The notes: a model not told the origin generated them from the sequence alone. Shown: positions 33,341-45,549, counted from the first letter of the stretch. The stretch is DNA of 64,000 nt from Archivesica marissinica (GCA_014843695.1 CM026400.1:44669138-44733137), one strand, 5' to 3'. Translations and numbers: made by a program.

Positions 33341-36300
33341 TCGATGACATCAGTTACCATCGATGACTTCAGTTACCATCGATGACATCAGTTACCATCG
33401 ATTACTTCAGTTACCATCGATGACATCAGTTACTATCGAATCGATGACTTCAGTTACCATCGATGACTTCAGTTACCATCGATGACATCAGTTACCATCG
33501 ATGACTTCAGTTACCATCGATGACATCAGTTACCATCGAATCGATGACTTCAGTTACCATCGAATCGATGACATCAGTTACCATCGATGACATCAGTTAC
33601 CATCGATGACATCAGTTACCATCGATGACTTCAGTTACCATCGATGACTTCAGTTACCATCGATGACTTCAGTTACCATCGATGACTTCAGTTACCATCG
33701 ATGACATCAGTTACCATCGATGACTTCAGTTACCATCGATGACTTCAGTTACCATCGATGACATCAGTTACCATCGATGACTTCAGTTACCATCGATGAC
33801 TTCAGTTACCATCGATGACTTCAGTTACCATCGATGACATCAGTTACCATCGAATCGATTACTTCAGTTACCATCGATGACTTCAGTTACCATCGATGAC
33901 ATCAGTTACCATCGATGACTTCAGTTACCATCGATGACATCAGTTACCATCGATGACTTCAGTTACCATCGATGACTTCAGTTACCATCGATGACATAAG
34001 TTACCATCGAATCGATGACTTCAGTTACCATCGATGACATCAGTTACCATCGATGACATCAGTTACCATCGATGACATCAGTTACCATCGAATCGATGAC
34101 TTCAGTTACCATCGATGACATCAGTTACCACCGATGACTTCAGTTACCATCGATGACTTCAGTTACCATCGATGACTTCAGTTACCATCGATGACATCAG
34201 TTACCATCGATGACTTCAGTTACCATCGATGACTTCAGTTACCATCGATGACTTCAGTTACCATCGATGACATCAGTTACCATCGAATCGATGACTTCAG
34301 TTACCATCGATGACTTCAGTTACCATCGATGACATCAGTTACCATCGATGACATCAGTTACCATCGATGACTTCAGTTACCATCGATGACTTCAGTTACC
34401 ATCGATGACTTCAGTTACCATCGATGACTTCAGTTACCATCGATGACTTCAGTTACCATCGATGACTTCAGTTACCATCGATGACTTCAGTTACCATCGA
34501 TGACATCAGTTACCATCGATGACTTCAGTTACCATCGATGACTTCAGTTACCATCGATGACATCAGTTACCATCGATGACTTCAGTTACCATCGATGACA
34601 TCAGTTACCATCGATGACTTCAGTTACCATCGATGACTTCAGTTACCATCGAATCGATGACTTCAGTTACCATCGATGACTTCAGTTACCATCGAATCGA
34701 TGACTTCAGTTACCATCGATGACTTCAGTTACCATCGATGACATCAGTTACCATCGATGACTTCAGTTACCATCGATGACTTCAGTTACCATCGATGACA
34801 TCAGTTACCATCGATGACTTCAGTTACCATCGATGACTTCAGTTACCATCGATGACATCAGTTACCATCGATGACTTCAGTTACCATCGATGACATCAGT
34901 TACCATCGATGACTTCAGTTACCATCGATGACTTCAGTTACCATCGAATCGATGACTTCAGTTACCATCGATGACTTCAGTTACCATCGAATCGATGACT
35001 TCAGTTACCATCGATGACATCAGTTACCATCGATGACTTCAGTTACCATCGATGACTTCAGTTACCATCGATGACTTCAGTTACCATCGATGACATCAGT
35101 TACCATCGATGACTTCAGTTACCATCGATGACATCAGTTACCATCGAATCGATGACTTCAGTTACCATCGATGACTTCAGTTACCATCGATGACTTCAGT
35201 TACCATCGATGACTTCAGTTACCATCGATGACTTCAGTTACCATCGATGACTTCAGTTACCATCGAATCGATGACTTCAGTTACCATCGATGACTTCAGT
35301 TACCATCGATGACTTCAGTTACCATCGATGACTTCAGTTACCATCGATGACTTCAGTTACCATCGATGACATCAGTTACCATCGATGACATCAGTTACCA
35401 TCGAATCGATGACTTCAGTTACCATCGATGACTTCAGTTACCATCGATGACTTCAGTTACCATCGAATCGATGACTTCAGTTACCATCGAATCGATGACT
35501 TCAGTTACCATCGATGACTTCAGTTACCATCGATGACATCAGTTACCATCGAATCGATTACTTCAGTTACCATCGATGACTGCAGTTACCATCGATGACT
35601 TCAGTTACCATCGATGACATCAGTTACCATCGCATCGATGACATCAGTTACCATCGATGACATCAGTTACCATCGATGACTTCAGTTACCATCGATGACT
35701 TCAGTTACCATCGATGACATCAGTTACCATCGAATCGATGACTTCAGTTACCATCGATGACTTCAGTTACCATCGATGACATCAGTTACCATCGATGACA
35801 TCAGTTACCATCGATGACTTCAGTTACCATCGATGACTTCAGTTACCATCGATGACATCAGTTACCATCGATGACTTCAGTTACCATCGATGACATCAGT
35901 TACCATCGATGACTTCAGTTACCATCGATGACTTCAGTTACCATCGAATCGATGACTTCAGTTACCATCGATGACTTCAGTTACCATCGAATCGATGACT
36001 TCAGTTACCATCGATGACTTCAGTTACCATCGATGACTTCAGTTACCATCGATGACATCAGTTACCATCGATGACTTCAGTTACCATCGATGACTTCAGT
36101 TACCATCGATGACTTCAGTTACCATCGATGACTTCAGTTACCATCGATGACTTCAGTTACCATCGATGACATCAGTTACCATCGATGACATCAGTTACCA
36201 TCGAATCGATGACTTCAGTTACCATCGATGACTTCAGTTACCATCGATGACTTCAGTTACCATCGATGACTTCAGTTACCATCGAATCGATGACTTCAGT

Positions 36301-36932
36301 TACCATCGATGACTTCAGTTACCATCGATGACTTCAGTTACCATCGAATCGATGACTTCAGTTACCATCGATGACTTCAGTTACCATCGATGACTTCAGT
36401 TACCATCGATGACATCAGTTACCATCGATGACATCAGTTACCATCGATGACTTCAGTTACCATCGATGACATCAGTTACCATCGATGACATCAGTTACCA
36501 TCGAATCGATGACTTCAGTTACCATCGATGACTTCAGTTACCATCGATGACTTCAGTTACCATCGATGACTTCAGTTACCATCGATGACTTCAGTTACCA
36601 TCGATGACTTCAGTTACCATCGAATCGATGACTTCAGTTACCATCGATGACATCAGTTACCATCGAATCGATGACTTCAGTTACCATCGATGACATCAGT
36701 TACCATCGATGACTTCAGTTCCCATCGATGACTTCAGTTACCATCGATGACTTCAGTTACCATCGATGACTTCAGTTACCATCGATGACTTCAGTTACCA
36801 TCGATGACATCAGTTACCATCGATGACATCAGTTACCATCGAATCGATGACTTCAGTTACCATCGATGACTTCAGTTACCATTCATGACTTCAGTTACCA
36901 TCGATGACTTCAGTTACCTTCGATGACTTCAC
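33341..36932. repeat. 19-bp satellite, about 185 copies
   Basis: Monomer ACCATCGATGACTTCAGTT alternates with ACCATCGATGACATCAGTT; scattered units carry an extra AATCG (24 bp). Every unit has the palindrome ATCGAT. Very homogeneous over 3.6 kb, so recently expanded or homogenised. Its right edge passes through GATGACTTCACTTCAAGTTG into a SINE H-like head. Confidence 0.97.
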
Positions 36933-37040
36933 TTCAAGTTGCCCCTCACCGCTATAGTTTCGAATCCCACGGATCCATGCGAGGAAGCTAATCAAGATGG
37001 CTTGTGGAAGGTCGGTGGTTCTACCAAGGTGCGTTCATAA
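36933..37040 (+). mobile_element. SINE H-like head bordering satellite
   Basis: CTTCAAGTTGCCCCTCACCG, then TTTCGAATCCCACGGATCC (B-box-like) and GTCGGTGGTTCTACCAAGGT; related to 28370-28430 and, for the last part, 54690-54730. Confidence 0.45.
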
Positions 37041-37327
37041 AATACTGCGCGGATGGGGGGGGGGTTTCTAGTTGCACAAGGTGATATGGCGATCCTCCAG
37101 CTTGGTTGAGGAAGACCCCGGATGCCCCTCCGAGCAGTATGTTATGCACGGACAGGCACCCGGAAAGACCCACCGACCGTCCGCAAGCCAGCTGGATAGA
37201 TTCATCACATGCACGAATTCGACACACCCAGCTTGATTCGAACCTAATGCGAAGATGGACATGTGAATTCAGGTCAACGACATTAACGAATCTACAACGG
37301 ATGCCCCCCCACCACCCGACATATAAT

Positions 37328-37540
37328 ATGCTACACACCTGTACTGGTAGAGGGTGTAGTAGACGTGGTTGTTGGTGGAAAACAACTCCGGTCACACTGC
37401 TGGCTTGCGTCCTCTTTGTCGCATATATAAGCATCACAGTGTATATGAACCTCCGTAAACAGACGGAATTTGAACGTCTGGAAGCGATAACCAAACCAGG
37501 TTTCATTCAGCGGAAAGAACGCTACTGTGGCGTCATCTGA
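37328..37540 (+). CDS. Candidate 70-aa single-pass membrane protein or first exon
   Basis: ATG at 37328 to TGA at 37538-37540. A Cys/Arg-rich N-terminus (CTGRGCSRRGCWW) precedes a hydrophobic segment (VTLLACVLFVAYISITVYM, about residues 24-42), then a charged tail (LRKQTEFERLEA). This fits a type II anchor. Whether it ends at the TGA or splices at CCAG|GTTTCA (about 37500) is unclear. Sequence just upstream (37060-37260) looks repeat-derived, so the longer open frame from 37106 is probably not all coding. No family recognised. Confidence 0.3.
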   Translation: MLHTCTGRGCSRRGCWWKTTPVTLLACVLFVAYISITVYMNLRKQTEFERLEAITKPGFIQRKERYCGVI

Positions 37541-37582
37541 ACACCTAGTGGTATATAAATATACGTTCCATTATTTCCATAG

Positions 37583-37997
37583 TAACACGCTGGACTGGTA
37601 ATCCAGGGATCGCAGGTTCGACCCTAATAAAAAATATACGTTCCATTATTACCATAGTAACAACCTAGTCGCCCAAATGCATTTATGCGGTGGCGACTTT
37701 AAATAAACTTATATACACATACACCATAGTAACACGCTGGACTGGTAATCCAGGGATCGCAGGTTCGATCCACGGGCTGACCCTAATGAAATTAACAGTC
37801 TTTCAAATGGGACGTTAACCCGAGGTCTCGTGTCGGTGCTTTACACCGTGCACGTAAAAGAACCAGAGGAGACTCTGGAATGGGTCTCTCTCTGTATCAT
37901 TACACTATATTCCAAAATCTAAAATTACTAATATCTTCAGGAGGCGTCGCTCATATGGGCAACCAGTAGCGACGATAAATAAACGTAAAACACACAA
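37583..37997 (+). mobile_element. SINE A head fragment plus a headless-start copy
   Basis: 37583-37630 repeats AGTAACACGCTGGACTGGTA to the B box; the same start recurs at 37731 and continues as a complete body and tail. Both begin after CCATAGTAACACGC, so the second break point is shared. Confidence 0.75.
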
Positions 37998-38010
37998 ATT
38001 ACCATAGTCA

Positions 38011-38360
38011 CAGATGGATCTGTAGTGCAGTGGTTAACACGTTGGACTGGTGATCCGTGGTTCGATCCCCCGTCTGGCCATAATAAAATTAATTAGTGGA
38101 AGTCGTGATAGCGCAGTGGATGCGGGTTCACTTCAGTTGCGAAAGTTCTGGAGTTCGAGCCTCGCTGGAGCCGTTACGATTGTGTCCTTAGGCAAGGCAT
38201 TTAATTTCCCCGTTTCCTCTTCTCTCTCCTTCGTGGCGATGGATTCCATCAGGAATGAGGTCTCGAGAGTGATTAATATAAGTTGTAAGAACTTGTTTCG
38301 CAATCGAGCTAAAATAAATTTGTGTAAACTAATAAAATTAAGTCTTTCAGATGGGACTTT
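38011..38360 (+). mobile_element. SINE C nested in SINE A
   Basis: SINE A head 38011-38092 stops in TAATAAAATTAA; SINE C (GGAAGTCGTGATAGCGCAGT to AAAATAAATTTGTGTAAAC) follows; then TAATAAAATTAA recurs at 38330-38341 and SINE A resumes with GTCTTTCAGATGGGACTTTA. The 12-bp repeat is the target-site duplication, so C inserted after A. Confidence 0.85.
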
Positions 38361-38445
38361 AGAGATATAACTGACTGAATGTCCCAAGGCCGTTTACCGC
38401 TGTGCCACGTAGAACTTGCGACTATGCCTATATAGTCGAGATACG

Positions 38446-38723
38446 CTGTGATGGATCTGCAGTCCAGTGGTTAACACATTCGACTTGTAATCCAGGGATC
38501 GATCCCCCGTCTGACCCTAATAATATTAACAGTCTTTCAGATGGGACTTTAAACCGAGATAGGTGCTGTACACCGTGCACGTAAAGGAACCAGAGGAGAC
38601 TCTGGAATGGTTCTCTGTCTGTATCATTGCACTATCCTCCAAAAATATGAAATATCTAATCTCTTCAGGACGCGTCGCTCATATGGACAATCGGTAGCGA
38701 CGATAAATAAACGTAAAACACAC
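38446..38723 (+). mobile_element. SINE A, full length
   Basis: GATGGATCTGCAGTCCAGTG head, body with a short deletion at CCGAGATAGGTGC, tail CGACGATAAATAAACG. Confidence 0.85.
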
Positions 38724-39198
38724 AATTAAAAGTCCCGACGCAATAGGAACACTGCTTAAAACCTAATTATAACACAGCATTGCGTAATGACGTCATGATA
38801 CAGTTGCACTGATAATCTGCGCCAAAATGAAAGTAGCAACGTTGTTTATTAAAACGAGCAGCGCTATGGTAATGCGATAAAAAGGATCTTACCCTCGTAA
38901 TGTTGTCATACCATATTTTATGAAATGAGTTTTAGAATTTTGCTACGTTTCATAGAATATGGTATGAAAATTAACAGTTACAGTCATTTTGACGGACACT
39001 GAAACACTTGATTTTCACACTATAGTGCACACTCTCCACCTCGATGATGTCTTTAACAAACTTACTTATTAGTAAATAATGAATATTGGACTGGATCGTT
39101 TTTATCCGCAGATGGGGTGGCGTAGCAATTAAGAACTACGAGTCTAAGATTCTCGTCAACGTCCTGCAGCTCTATAGCTGTATTCAACCATCTACCTA
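38724..39198. repeat. 62-bp hairpin, otherwise nothing recognised
   Basis: TCATACCATATTTTATGAAA (38906-38925) is inverted at 38948-38967 with one mismatch, around a 22-nt loop. The rest of the stretch shows no gene or known repeat. Confidence 0.5.
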
Positions 39199-40105
39199 GC
39201 GTGATCTCTAGAGGAAACTGCGTGATCGGATCGGTAAAAGTATTGTTCCTGGAATGGAAAAAAGTTTCGATGTTATCACTGGAGAAACTGGAATGGAATA
39301 AGTTTGGCCGTTATCACGGGGTGTCTAGTGAATACTGCGTGACCGCCGTGATAACAAACCATTGTTTCTGGAATGAAAAGAGTTTGGCCGTTATCACGGG
39401 ATGTCTAGAGAATACTGCGTGACCGCCGTGATAACAAACTATTGTTTCTGGAATGGAATGAATTTGGCCGTTATCACGGGATGTCGAAAGAATACTGCGT
39501 GACCGCCGTGATAACATACTATTGTTTCTGGAATGGACAGAGTTTGGATATGTTATAACGGGATAGCTAGAGGAAACCGTGTGACAGGAGTGATACAACT
39601 ATTGTTCCTGGAATGGAAAGTGTGGATGTTATAACGGGATCGCAAGTGGAAGCTTTGACCGTCGTGGTGAATCTTGTTCCTGGAATGGAAAGTGTGGATG
39701 GTATAACGGGGTCGCAAGAGGAAGCTTTGACCGTTGTGGTGAATCTTGTTCCTGGAATGGAAAGTGTGGATGGTATAACGGGGTCGCAAGAGGAAGCTTT
39801 GACCGTCGTGGTGAATCTTGTTCCTGGACTGGAAAGTGTGGATGTTATAACGGGGTCGCAAGAGGAAGCTTTGACCGTCGTGGTGAATCTTGTTTCTGGA
39901 ATGGAAAGTGTGGATGGTATAACGGGGTTGCAAGAGGAAGCTTTGACCATCGTGGTGAATCTTGTCTCTGGAATGGAAAGTGTGGATGTTATTACGGGGT
40001 CGCAAGAGGAAGCTTTGACCGTCGTGGTGAATCTTGTTTCTGGAATGGAAAGTGTGGATGTTATAACTGGATCTCTAAAGGAAACTGTGACCGATGTGAT
40101 AAAAA
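39199..40105. repeat. 72-bp minisatellite, about 12 copies, two subfamilies
   Basis: Right half: homogeneous 72-bp units (GGAATGGAAAGTGTGGATGT, TATAACGGGGTCGCAAGAGG, AAGCTTTGACCGTCGTGGTG). Left half: diverged units with GTTATCACGGGATGTC and ACTGCGTGACCGCCGTGATA. 72 is divisible by 3, hence frames open on both strands; not called as genes. Confidence 0.9.
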
Positions 40106-40125
40106 CAGAAATAAAAAGAATTTGT

Positions 40126-40214
40126 GGTCACGTGGTATTTGACCACGTAATTGCAGTCACGTGGTATTTGACCACGTAATTGCAGTCACGTGGTATTTGA
40201 CCACGTAATTGCAG
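40126..40214. repeat. 29-bp repeat, 3 copies, with CACGTG palindrome
   Basis: Unit CACGTGGTATTTGACCACGT, then AATTGCAGT. ACGTGGT and ACCACGT form an inverted repeat around ATTTG. One diverged unit stands alone at 63612-63645. Confidence 0.88.
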
Positions 40215-40328
40215 TATTTGTGCTAGTATTGAACCAGTTTTGAAACAGTCCAGCAACCTGTCAATCAAAACTATCCTGAGCAGTCCTAGCGTACGCACAT
40301 TGCAGCAATATAAACATGTTTGTAAAAT

Positions 40329-40631
40329 AATGTTATCACAGATCTGTAGTCCAGTGGTTAGCACGCTGGACTGGTAATCCAGGGATCGCAGGTTCGATTC
40401 CCCGTCTGATCCTAATACAATTTCAGATGGGACATTAAACCGATGTCTCTTGTCGGTGCTGTACACCGTGCACGTAAAAGAACCAGAGGAGATTCTGGAA
40501 TGGGTCTCTCTCTGTCTGTATCATTGCACTATCCTCCAAAAATCTAAAATGACTAATCTCTTCAGGAGTCGCTCATATGGGCAACCGGTAGCGACGATAA
40601 ATAAACGTAAATACACACAAATGTTACCACA
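40329..40631 (+). mobile_element. SINE A, full length with TSD
   Basis: AATGTTATCACA (40329-40340) and AATGTTACCACA (40620-40631) flank the element with one mismatch. Head GATCTGTAGTCCAGTGGTTA; tail ATAAATAAACGTAAATACAC. Confidence 0.85.
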
Positions 40632-40784
40632 TGGATTGACTAGCTTTATGTTAGATTCAATATAACCGTCACGAAGTTCCTTATATTGTATGGCATTGAT
40701 CGTGTGATTAGAGGCGGCTAGTTTAATAATATTTTTTTCTGAACTCGTTTAATAGATTTTTTTCTGGACGAATGGGAATTTATG

Positions 40785-41150
40785 TGATAAGAATTACTGC
40801 TATATATTCGTAGTATAGGTATTAAAATTGTCCAATAATTGTGTTCAGGGAACTAGTTCCAAGCTTTCACTGTAGTGCGCATAGAAATACAGGCTTGAGC
40901 TGGAATCCAGAAATGGCCAGGTCAATCTATTTATGCAGTTGAATAGTTTGTTTAGATATGCTTCGCGGATGTTCCAGCAGGGCTGTGGTATATACTATTA
41001 TGCTGGACATGGTTTTATGTTATTATCAACATGTTTGCATTTAATTACTAAATTATAAACTTTCATAATGTATATACATTCACTCAATACAATATCCGAG
41101 TGTGCATTATGCAAAGTGAATTTTCAATCGTCCTTTTATTACATATTTAT
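40785..41150 (-). repeat. Dispersed repeat K, second copy
   Basis: Reverse-oriented relative of 14740-15160. Confidence 0.6.
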
Positions 41151-41187
41151 ATGTAATAGTTTTTCTTGTTCGGTTTATTTTTATATT

Positions 41188-41806
41188 CTCAGGAAGCAGA
41201 TTAGCAACAACATCATAATATTATATTCATAACATAACAAATGTATATACAGTACATACATCTCAGGAAGCAGATTTACAACAACATGAGATATTCATAA
41301 CATAACAAATATATATACAGTACATACATCTCAGGAAGCAGATTTACAACAACATGAGATATTCATAACATAACAAATATATATACAGTACATACATCTC
41401 AGGAAGCAGATTTACAACAACATGAGATATTCATAACATAACAAATATATATACAGTACATACATCTCAGGAAGCAGATTTACAACAACATGATATATTC
41501 ATAACATAACAAATATATATACAGTACATACATCTCAGGAAGCAGATTTACAACAACATGAGATATTCATAACATAACAAATATATATACAGTACATACA
41601 TCTCAGGAAGCAGATTTACAACAACATGAGATATTCATAACATAACAAATATATATACAGTACATACATCTCAGGAAGCAGATTTACAACAACATGAGAT
41701 ATTCATAACATAACAAATGTATATACAGTACATACATCTCAGGAATCAGATTTACAACAACATGATATATTCATAACATAACAAATATATATACAGTACA
41801 TACATC
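41188..41806. repeat. 68-bp satellite, 9 copies, left of gap
   Basis: Monomer CTCAGGAAGCAGATTTACAA, CAACATGAGATATTCATAAC, ATAACAAATATATATACAGT, ACATACAT. The first unit differs and is preceded by CGGTTTATTTTTATATT, matching the border of the 47.6-kb pentamer array. Confidence 0.93.
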
Positions 41807-42047
41807 GACGTGATACACGGCATTTAAATATATACAGAATCAACCGTTTCTGAAATAAAGACAAATTGTACATGTTAAAGGTCATTTTAACTAAGATTAA
41901 GAAGCATAAGTTGATCTACCCCAGATGTGATTGTAGTGTAAAGCACACAATTACTTTAATTGGCCTTAAGTTTAAATCCGAAGTTTCGGTTTGTTGTTTA
42001 TGACATATTTTACAAAATGAAACCTCGTCACAAATTCTCAATATAAT

Positions 42048-42310
42048 TCTCCGTGGCCTAGTGGTTAAGGCGTCCGCCTACGGAGCGGGAGGTCGATGGT
42101 TCGAACATCGTTAGGGGTTTGTTCTGATATGGCCGGTTGGTGAGCCGCCAGCTAGTTAAATAATGGTTACCGATTTCCAACAAGCCTGGCGCCTGGCATA
42201 CACGCATAGGATTCGGGAAGTACTGGTGTTCATAAAAACAGTCAGAAATGGCTGGCCCTTTAAATAGGGGTGACACTATAATAAACAAACACTTTAATAC
42301 CAAATTGAAA
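42048..42310 (+). mobile_element. SINE G (tRNA-Arg-like), copy left of gap
   Basis: Head TCCGTGGCCTAGTGGTTAAG; anticodon arm with loop CTACGGA, i.e. ACG (Arg); B box GGTTCGAACATC; body GGCCGGTTGGTGAGCCGCCA; tail ATAAACAAACACTTTA. The same sequence recurs at 45069 because of the duplicated contig end. Confidence 0.85.
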
Positions 42311-42319
42311 ATATTGTAC

Positions 42320-42528
42320 CTGAAAAAATGCATATTGACGATAAATGAGCCAGGAGCTACTTGTGTGACAACTTCTGTTTGGGGTATGATTGGTTTACCC
42401 ACGAACACGACACGTGGCATCTCACACTGTAGGTAAATCGTATACGTGTTGTCGTTGCTGATGTCGCCAGTGGATGACGTGGGCAAATATGTGATCGCCG
42501 TGTTGTAGATAATGTGCGTGTCATTAGA
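42320..42528 (-). CDS. Duplicate of ZP exon (likely assembly artefact)
   Basis: Identical by eye to 45341-45549, at an offset of exactly 3,021 bp, with the same acceptor (TTTGCAG) and donor (CAG|GTACAA). See the 45341-45549 entry for domain content. All sequence from about 41812 to 43000 recurs at 44833-46021, and a 1,000-N gap lies between. I therefore read it as the same genomic exon present on two overlapping contig ends, not a second exon of the gene. Confidence 0.6.
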
Positions 42529-42555
42529 CTGCAAAGTAATAAAGCTATCATGTAT

Positions 42556-42557
<2 letters not shown>

Positions 42558-42588
<31 letters not shown>

Positions 42589-42590
42589 GA
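42558..42590. repeat. (AAT)n microsatellite
   Basis: ATAATAATAATAATAATAAT-type run just upstream (transcript sense) of the ZP exon acceptor; present again at 45579-45608. Confidence 0.9.
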
Positions 42591-43000
42591 TACTTTATTT
42601 AACGAGAGAACTCATTTTGAACAATTAAGTCAATCTATCATGAGGCCCTCAACAAATTAAAACATGAAATAGCACAATGAAACATGTAAACAGTAACCAA
42701 TACAACTTTCATAGGAAATAAGATATAAACTGCAAGAACTATTACTCATATTCATGTATAATTGTATATTGTCAGTTTATTAGGTGACGGGGGTGGGGGC
42801 TCTATAATGTGACATATTGGCAATTGTTTATAGTCTTTTATACATTTGTTGTTGCTGCAGTCGGACAAATAATACTATAGTTCATATGCAAAGTTATGCC
42901 AGTAGACATTAGTAGAACCACCATTTACACAGTTATTGATGCTTTGGTTGAAAAATGAAAATATAAGACAATAATCACAATAGCACAAGAGCGAGAGCGA

Positions 43001-44000
43001 NNNNNNNNNNNNNNNNNNNNNNNNNNNNNNNNNNNNNNNNNNNNNNNNNNNNNNNNNNNNNNNNNNNNNNNNNNNNNNNNNNNNNNNNNNNNNNNNNNNN
43101 NNNNNNNNNNNNNNNNNNNNNNNNNNNNNNNNNNNNNNNNNNNNNNNNNNNNNNNNNNNNNNNNNNNNNNNNNNNNNNNNNNNNNNNNNNNNNNNNNNNN
43201 NNNNNNNNNNNNNNNNNNNNNNNNNNNNNNNNNNNNNNNNNNNNNNNNNNNNNNNNNNNNNNNNNNNNNNNNNNNNNNNNNNNNNNNNNNNNNNNNNNNN
43301 NNNNNNNNNNNNNNNNNNNNNNNNNNNNNNNNNNNNNNNNNNNNNNNNNNNNNNNNNNNNNNNNNNNNNNNNNNNNNNNNNNNNNNNNNNNNNNNNNNNN
43401 NNNNNNNNNNNNNNNNNNNNNNNNNNNNNNNNNNNNNNNNNNNNNNNNNNNNNNNNNNNNNNNNNNNNNNNNNNNNNNNNNNNNNNNNNNNNNNNNNNNN
43501 NNNNNNNNNNNNNNNNNNNNNNNNNNNNNNNNNNNNNNNNNNNNNNNNNNNNNNNNNNNNNNNNNNNNNNNNNNNNNNNNNNNNNNNNNNNNNNNNNNNN
43601 NNNNNNNNNNNNNNNNNNNNNNNNNNNNNNNNNNNNNNNNNNNNNNNNNNNNNNNNNNNNNNNNNNNNNNNNNNNNNNNNNNNNNNNNNNNNNNNNNNNN
43701 NNNNNNNNNNNNNNNNNNNNNNNNNNNNNNNNNNNNNNNNNNNNNNNNNNNNNNNNNNNNNNNNNNNNNNNNNNNNNNNNNNNNNNNNNNNNNNNNNNNN
43801 NNNNNNNNNNNNNNNNNNNNNNNNNNNNNNNNNNNNNNNNNNNNNNNNNNNNNNNNNNNNNNNNNNNNNNNNNNNNNNNNNNNNNNNNNNNNNNNNNNNN
43901 NNNNNNNNNNNNNNNNNNNNNNNNNNNNNNNNNNNNNNNNNNNNNNNNNNNNNNNNNNNNNNNNNNNNNNNNNNNNNNNNNNNNNNNNNNNNNNNNNNNN
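43001..44000. other. Assembly gap, 1,000 N
   Basis: Exactly 1,000 N, a placeholder length. The left flank ends in GAGCGAGAGCGA; the right flank begins inside the 68-bp satellite. Confidence 0.99.
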
Positions 44001-44827
44001 GTACATACATCTCAGGAAGCAGATTTACAACAACATGATATATTCATAACATAACAAATATATATACAGTACATACATCTCAGGAAGCAGATTTACAACA
44101 ACATGAGATATTCATAACATAACAAATATATATACAGTACATACATCTCAGGAAGCAGATTTACAACAACATGATATATTCATAACATAACAAATATATA
44201 TACAGTACATACATCTCAGGAAGCAGATTAACAACAACATCATATATTCATAACATAACAAATATATATACAGTACATACATCTCAGGAAGCAGATTTAC
44301 AACAACATGAGATATTCATAACATAACAAATATATATACAGTACATACATCTCAGGAATCAGATTTACAACAACATGATATATTCATAACATAACAAATA
44401 TATATACAGTACATACATCTCAGGAAGCAGATTTACAACAACATGAGATATTCATAACATAACAAATATATATACAGTACATACATCTCAGGAAGCAGAT
44501 TTACAACAACATGAGATATTCATAACATAACAAATATATATACAGTACATACATCTCAGGAAGCAGATTTACAACAACATGAGATATTCATAACATAACA
44601 AATATATATACAGTACATACATCTCAGGAAGCAGATTTACAACAACATGAGATATTCATAACATAACAAATATATATACAGTACATACATCTCAGGAAGC
44701 AGATTTACAACAACATGAGATATTCATAACATAACAAATGTATATACAGTACATACATCTCAGGAAGCAGATTTACAACAACATGAGATATTCATAACAT
44801 AACAAATATATATACAGTACATACATC
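44001..44827. repeat. 68-bp satellite, about 12 copies, right of gap
   Basis: Same monomer as 41188-41806, starting mid-array at the gap edge and ending at the same unique sequence (CGACGTGATACACGGCATTT). Confidence 0.93.
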
Positions 44828-45068
44828 GACGTGATACACGGCATTTAAATATATACAGAATCAACCGTTTCTGAAATAAAGACAAATTGTACATGTTAAA
44901 GGTCATTTTAACTAAGATTAAGAAGCATAAGTTGATCTACCCCAGATGTGATTGTAGTGTAAAGCACACAATTACTTTAATTGGCCTTAAGTTTAAATCC
45001 GAAGTTTCGGTTTGTTGTTTATGACATATTTTACAAAATGAAACCTCGTCACAAATTCTCAATATAAT

Positions 45069-45331
45069 TCTCCGTGGCCTAGTGGTTAAGGCGTCCGCCT
45101 ACGGAGCGGGAGGTCGATGGTTCGAACATCGTTAGGGGTTTGTTCTGATATGGCCGGTTGGTGAGCCGCCAGCTAGTTAAATAATGGTTACCGATTTCCA
45201 ACAAGCCTGGCGCCTGGCATACACGCATAGGATTCGGGAAGTACTGGTGTTCATAAAAACAGTCAGAAATGGCTGGCCCTTTAAATAGGGGTGACACTAT
45301 AATAAACAAACACTTTAATACCAAATTGAAA
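45069..45331 (+). mobile_element. SINE G, copy right of gap
   Basis: Same as 42048-42310; lies in the intron 3' of the ZP exon, antisense to the gene. Confidence 0.85.
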
Positions 45332-45340
45332 ATATTGTAC

Positions 45341-45549
45341 CTGAAAAAATGCATATTGACGATAAATGAGCCAGGAGCTACTTGTGTGACAACTTCTGTT
45401 TGGGGTATGATTGGTTTACCCACGAACACGACACGTGGCATCTCACACTGTAGGTAAATCGTATACGTGTTGTCGTTGCTGATGTCGCCAGTGGATGACG
45501 TGGGCAAATATGTGATCGCCGTGTTGTAGATAATGTGCGTGTCATTAGA
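45341..45549 (-). CDS. ZP-N second half exon
   Basis: Acceptor TACTTTGCAG|TCTAATG and donor TTTTTCAG|GTACAA. It enters in phase 0 from the previous exon ([15 protein letters not shown]) and leaves with two bases of a codon. It carries the typical ZP stretch [13 protein letters not shown], then [14 protein letters not shown] with the fourth ZP-N cysteine, and ends [10 protein letters not shown]. Antisense SINE G begins only 10 bp beyond its donor. The next exon, for ZP-C, was not found down to the window start; part of that search region is affected by the duplicated contig end. Confidence 0.8.

Noticed and set aside
39553..40179. ORFs of 127-188 codons on both strands
   Set aside because: Shadows of the 72-bp minisatellite.
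42925..44010. ORFs spanning the gap
   Set aside because: Almost entirely N.
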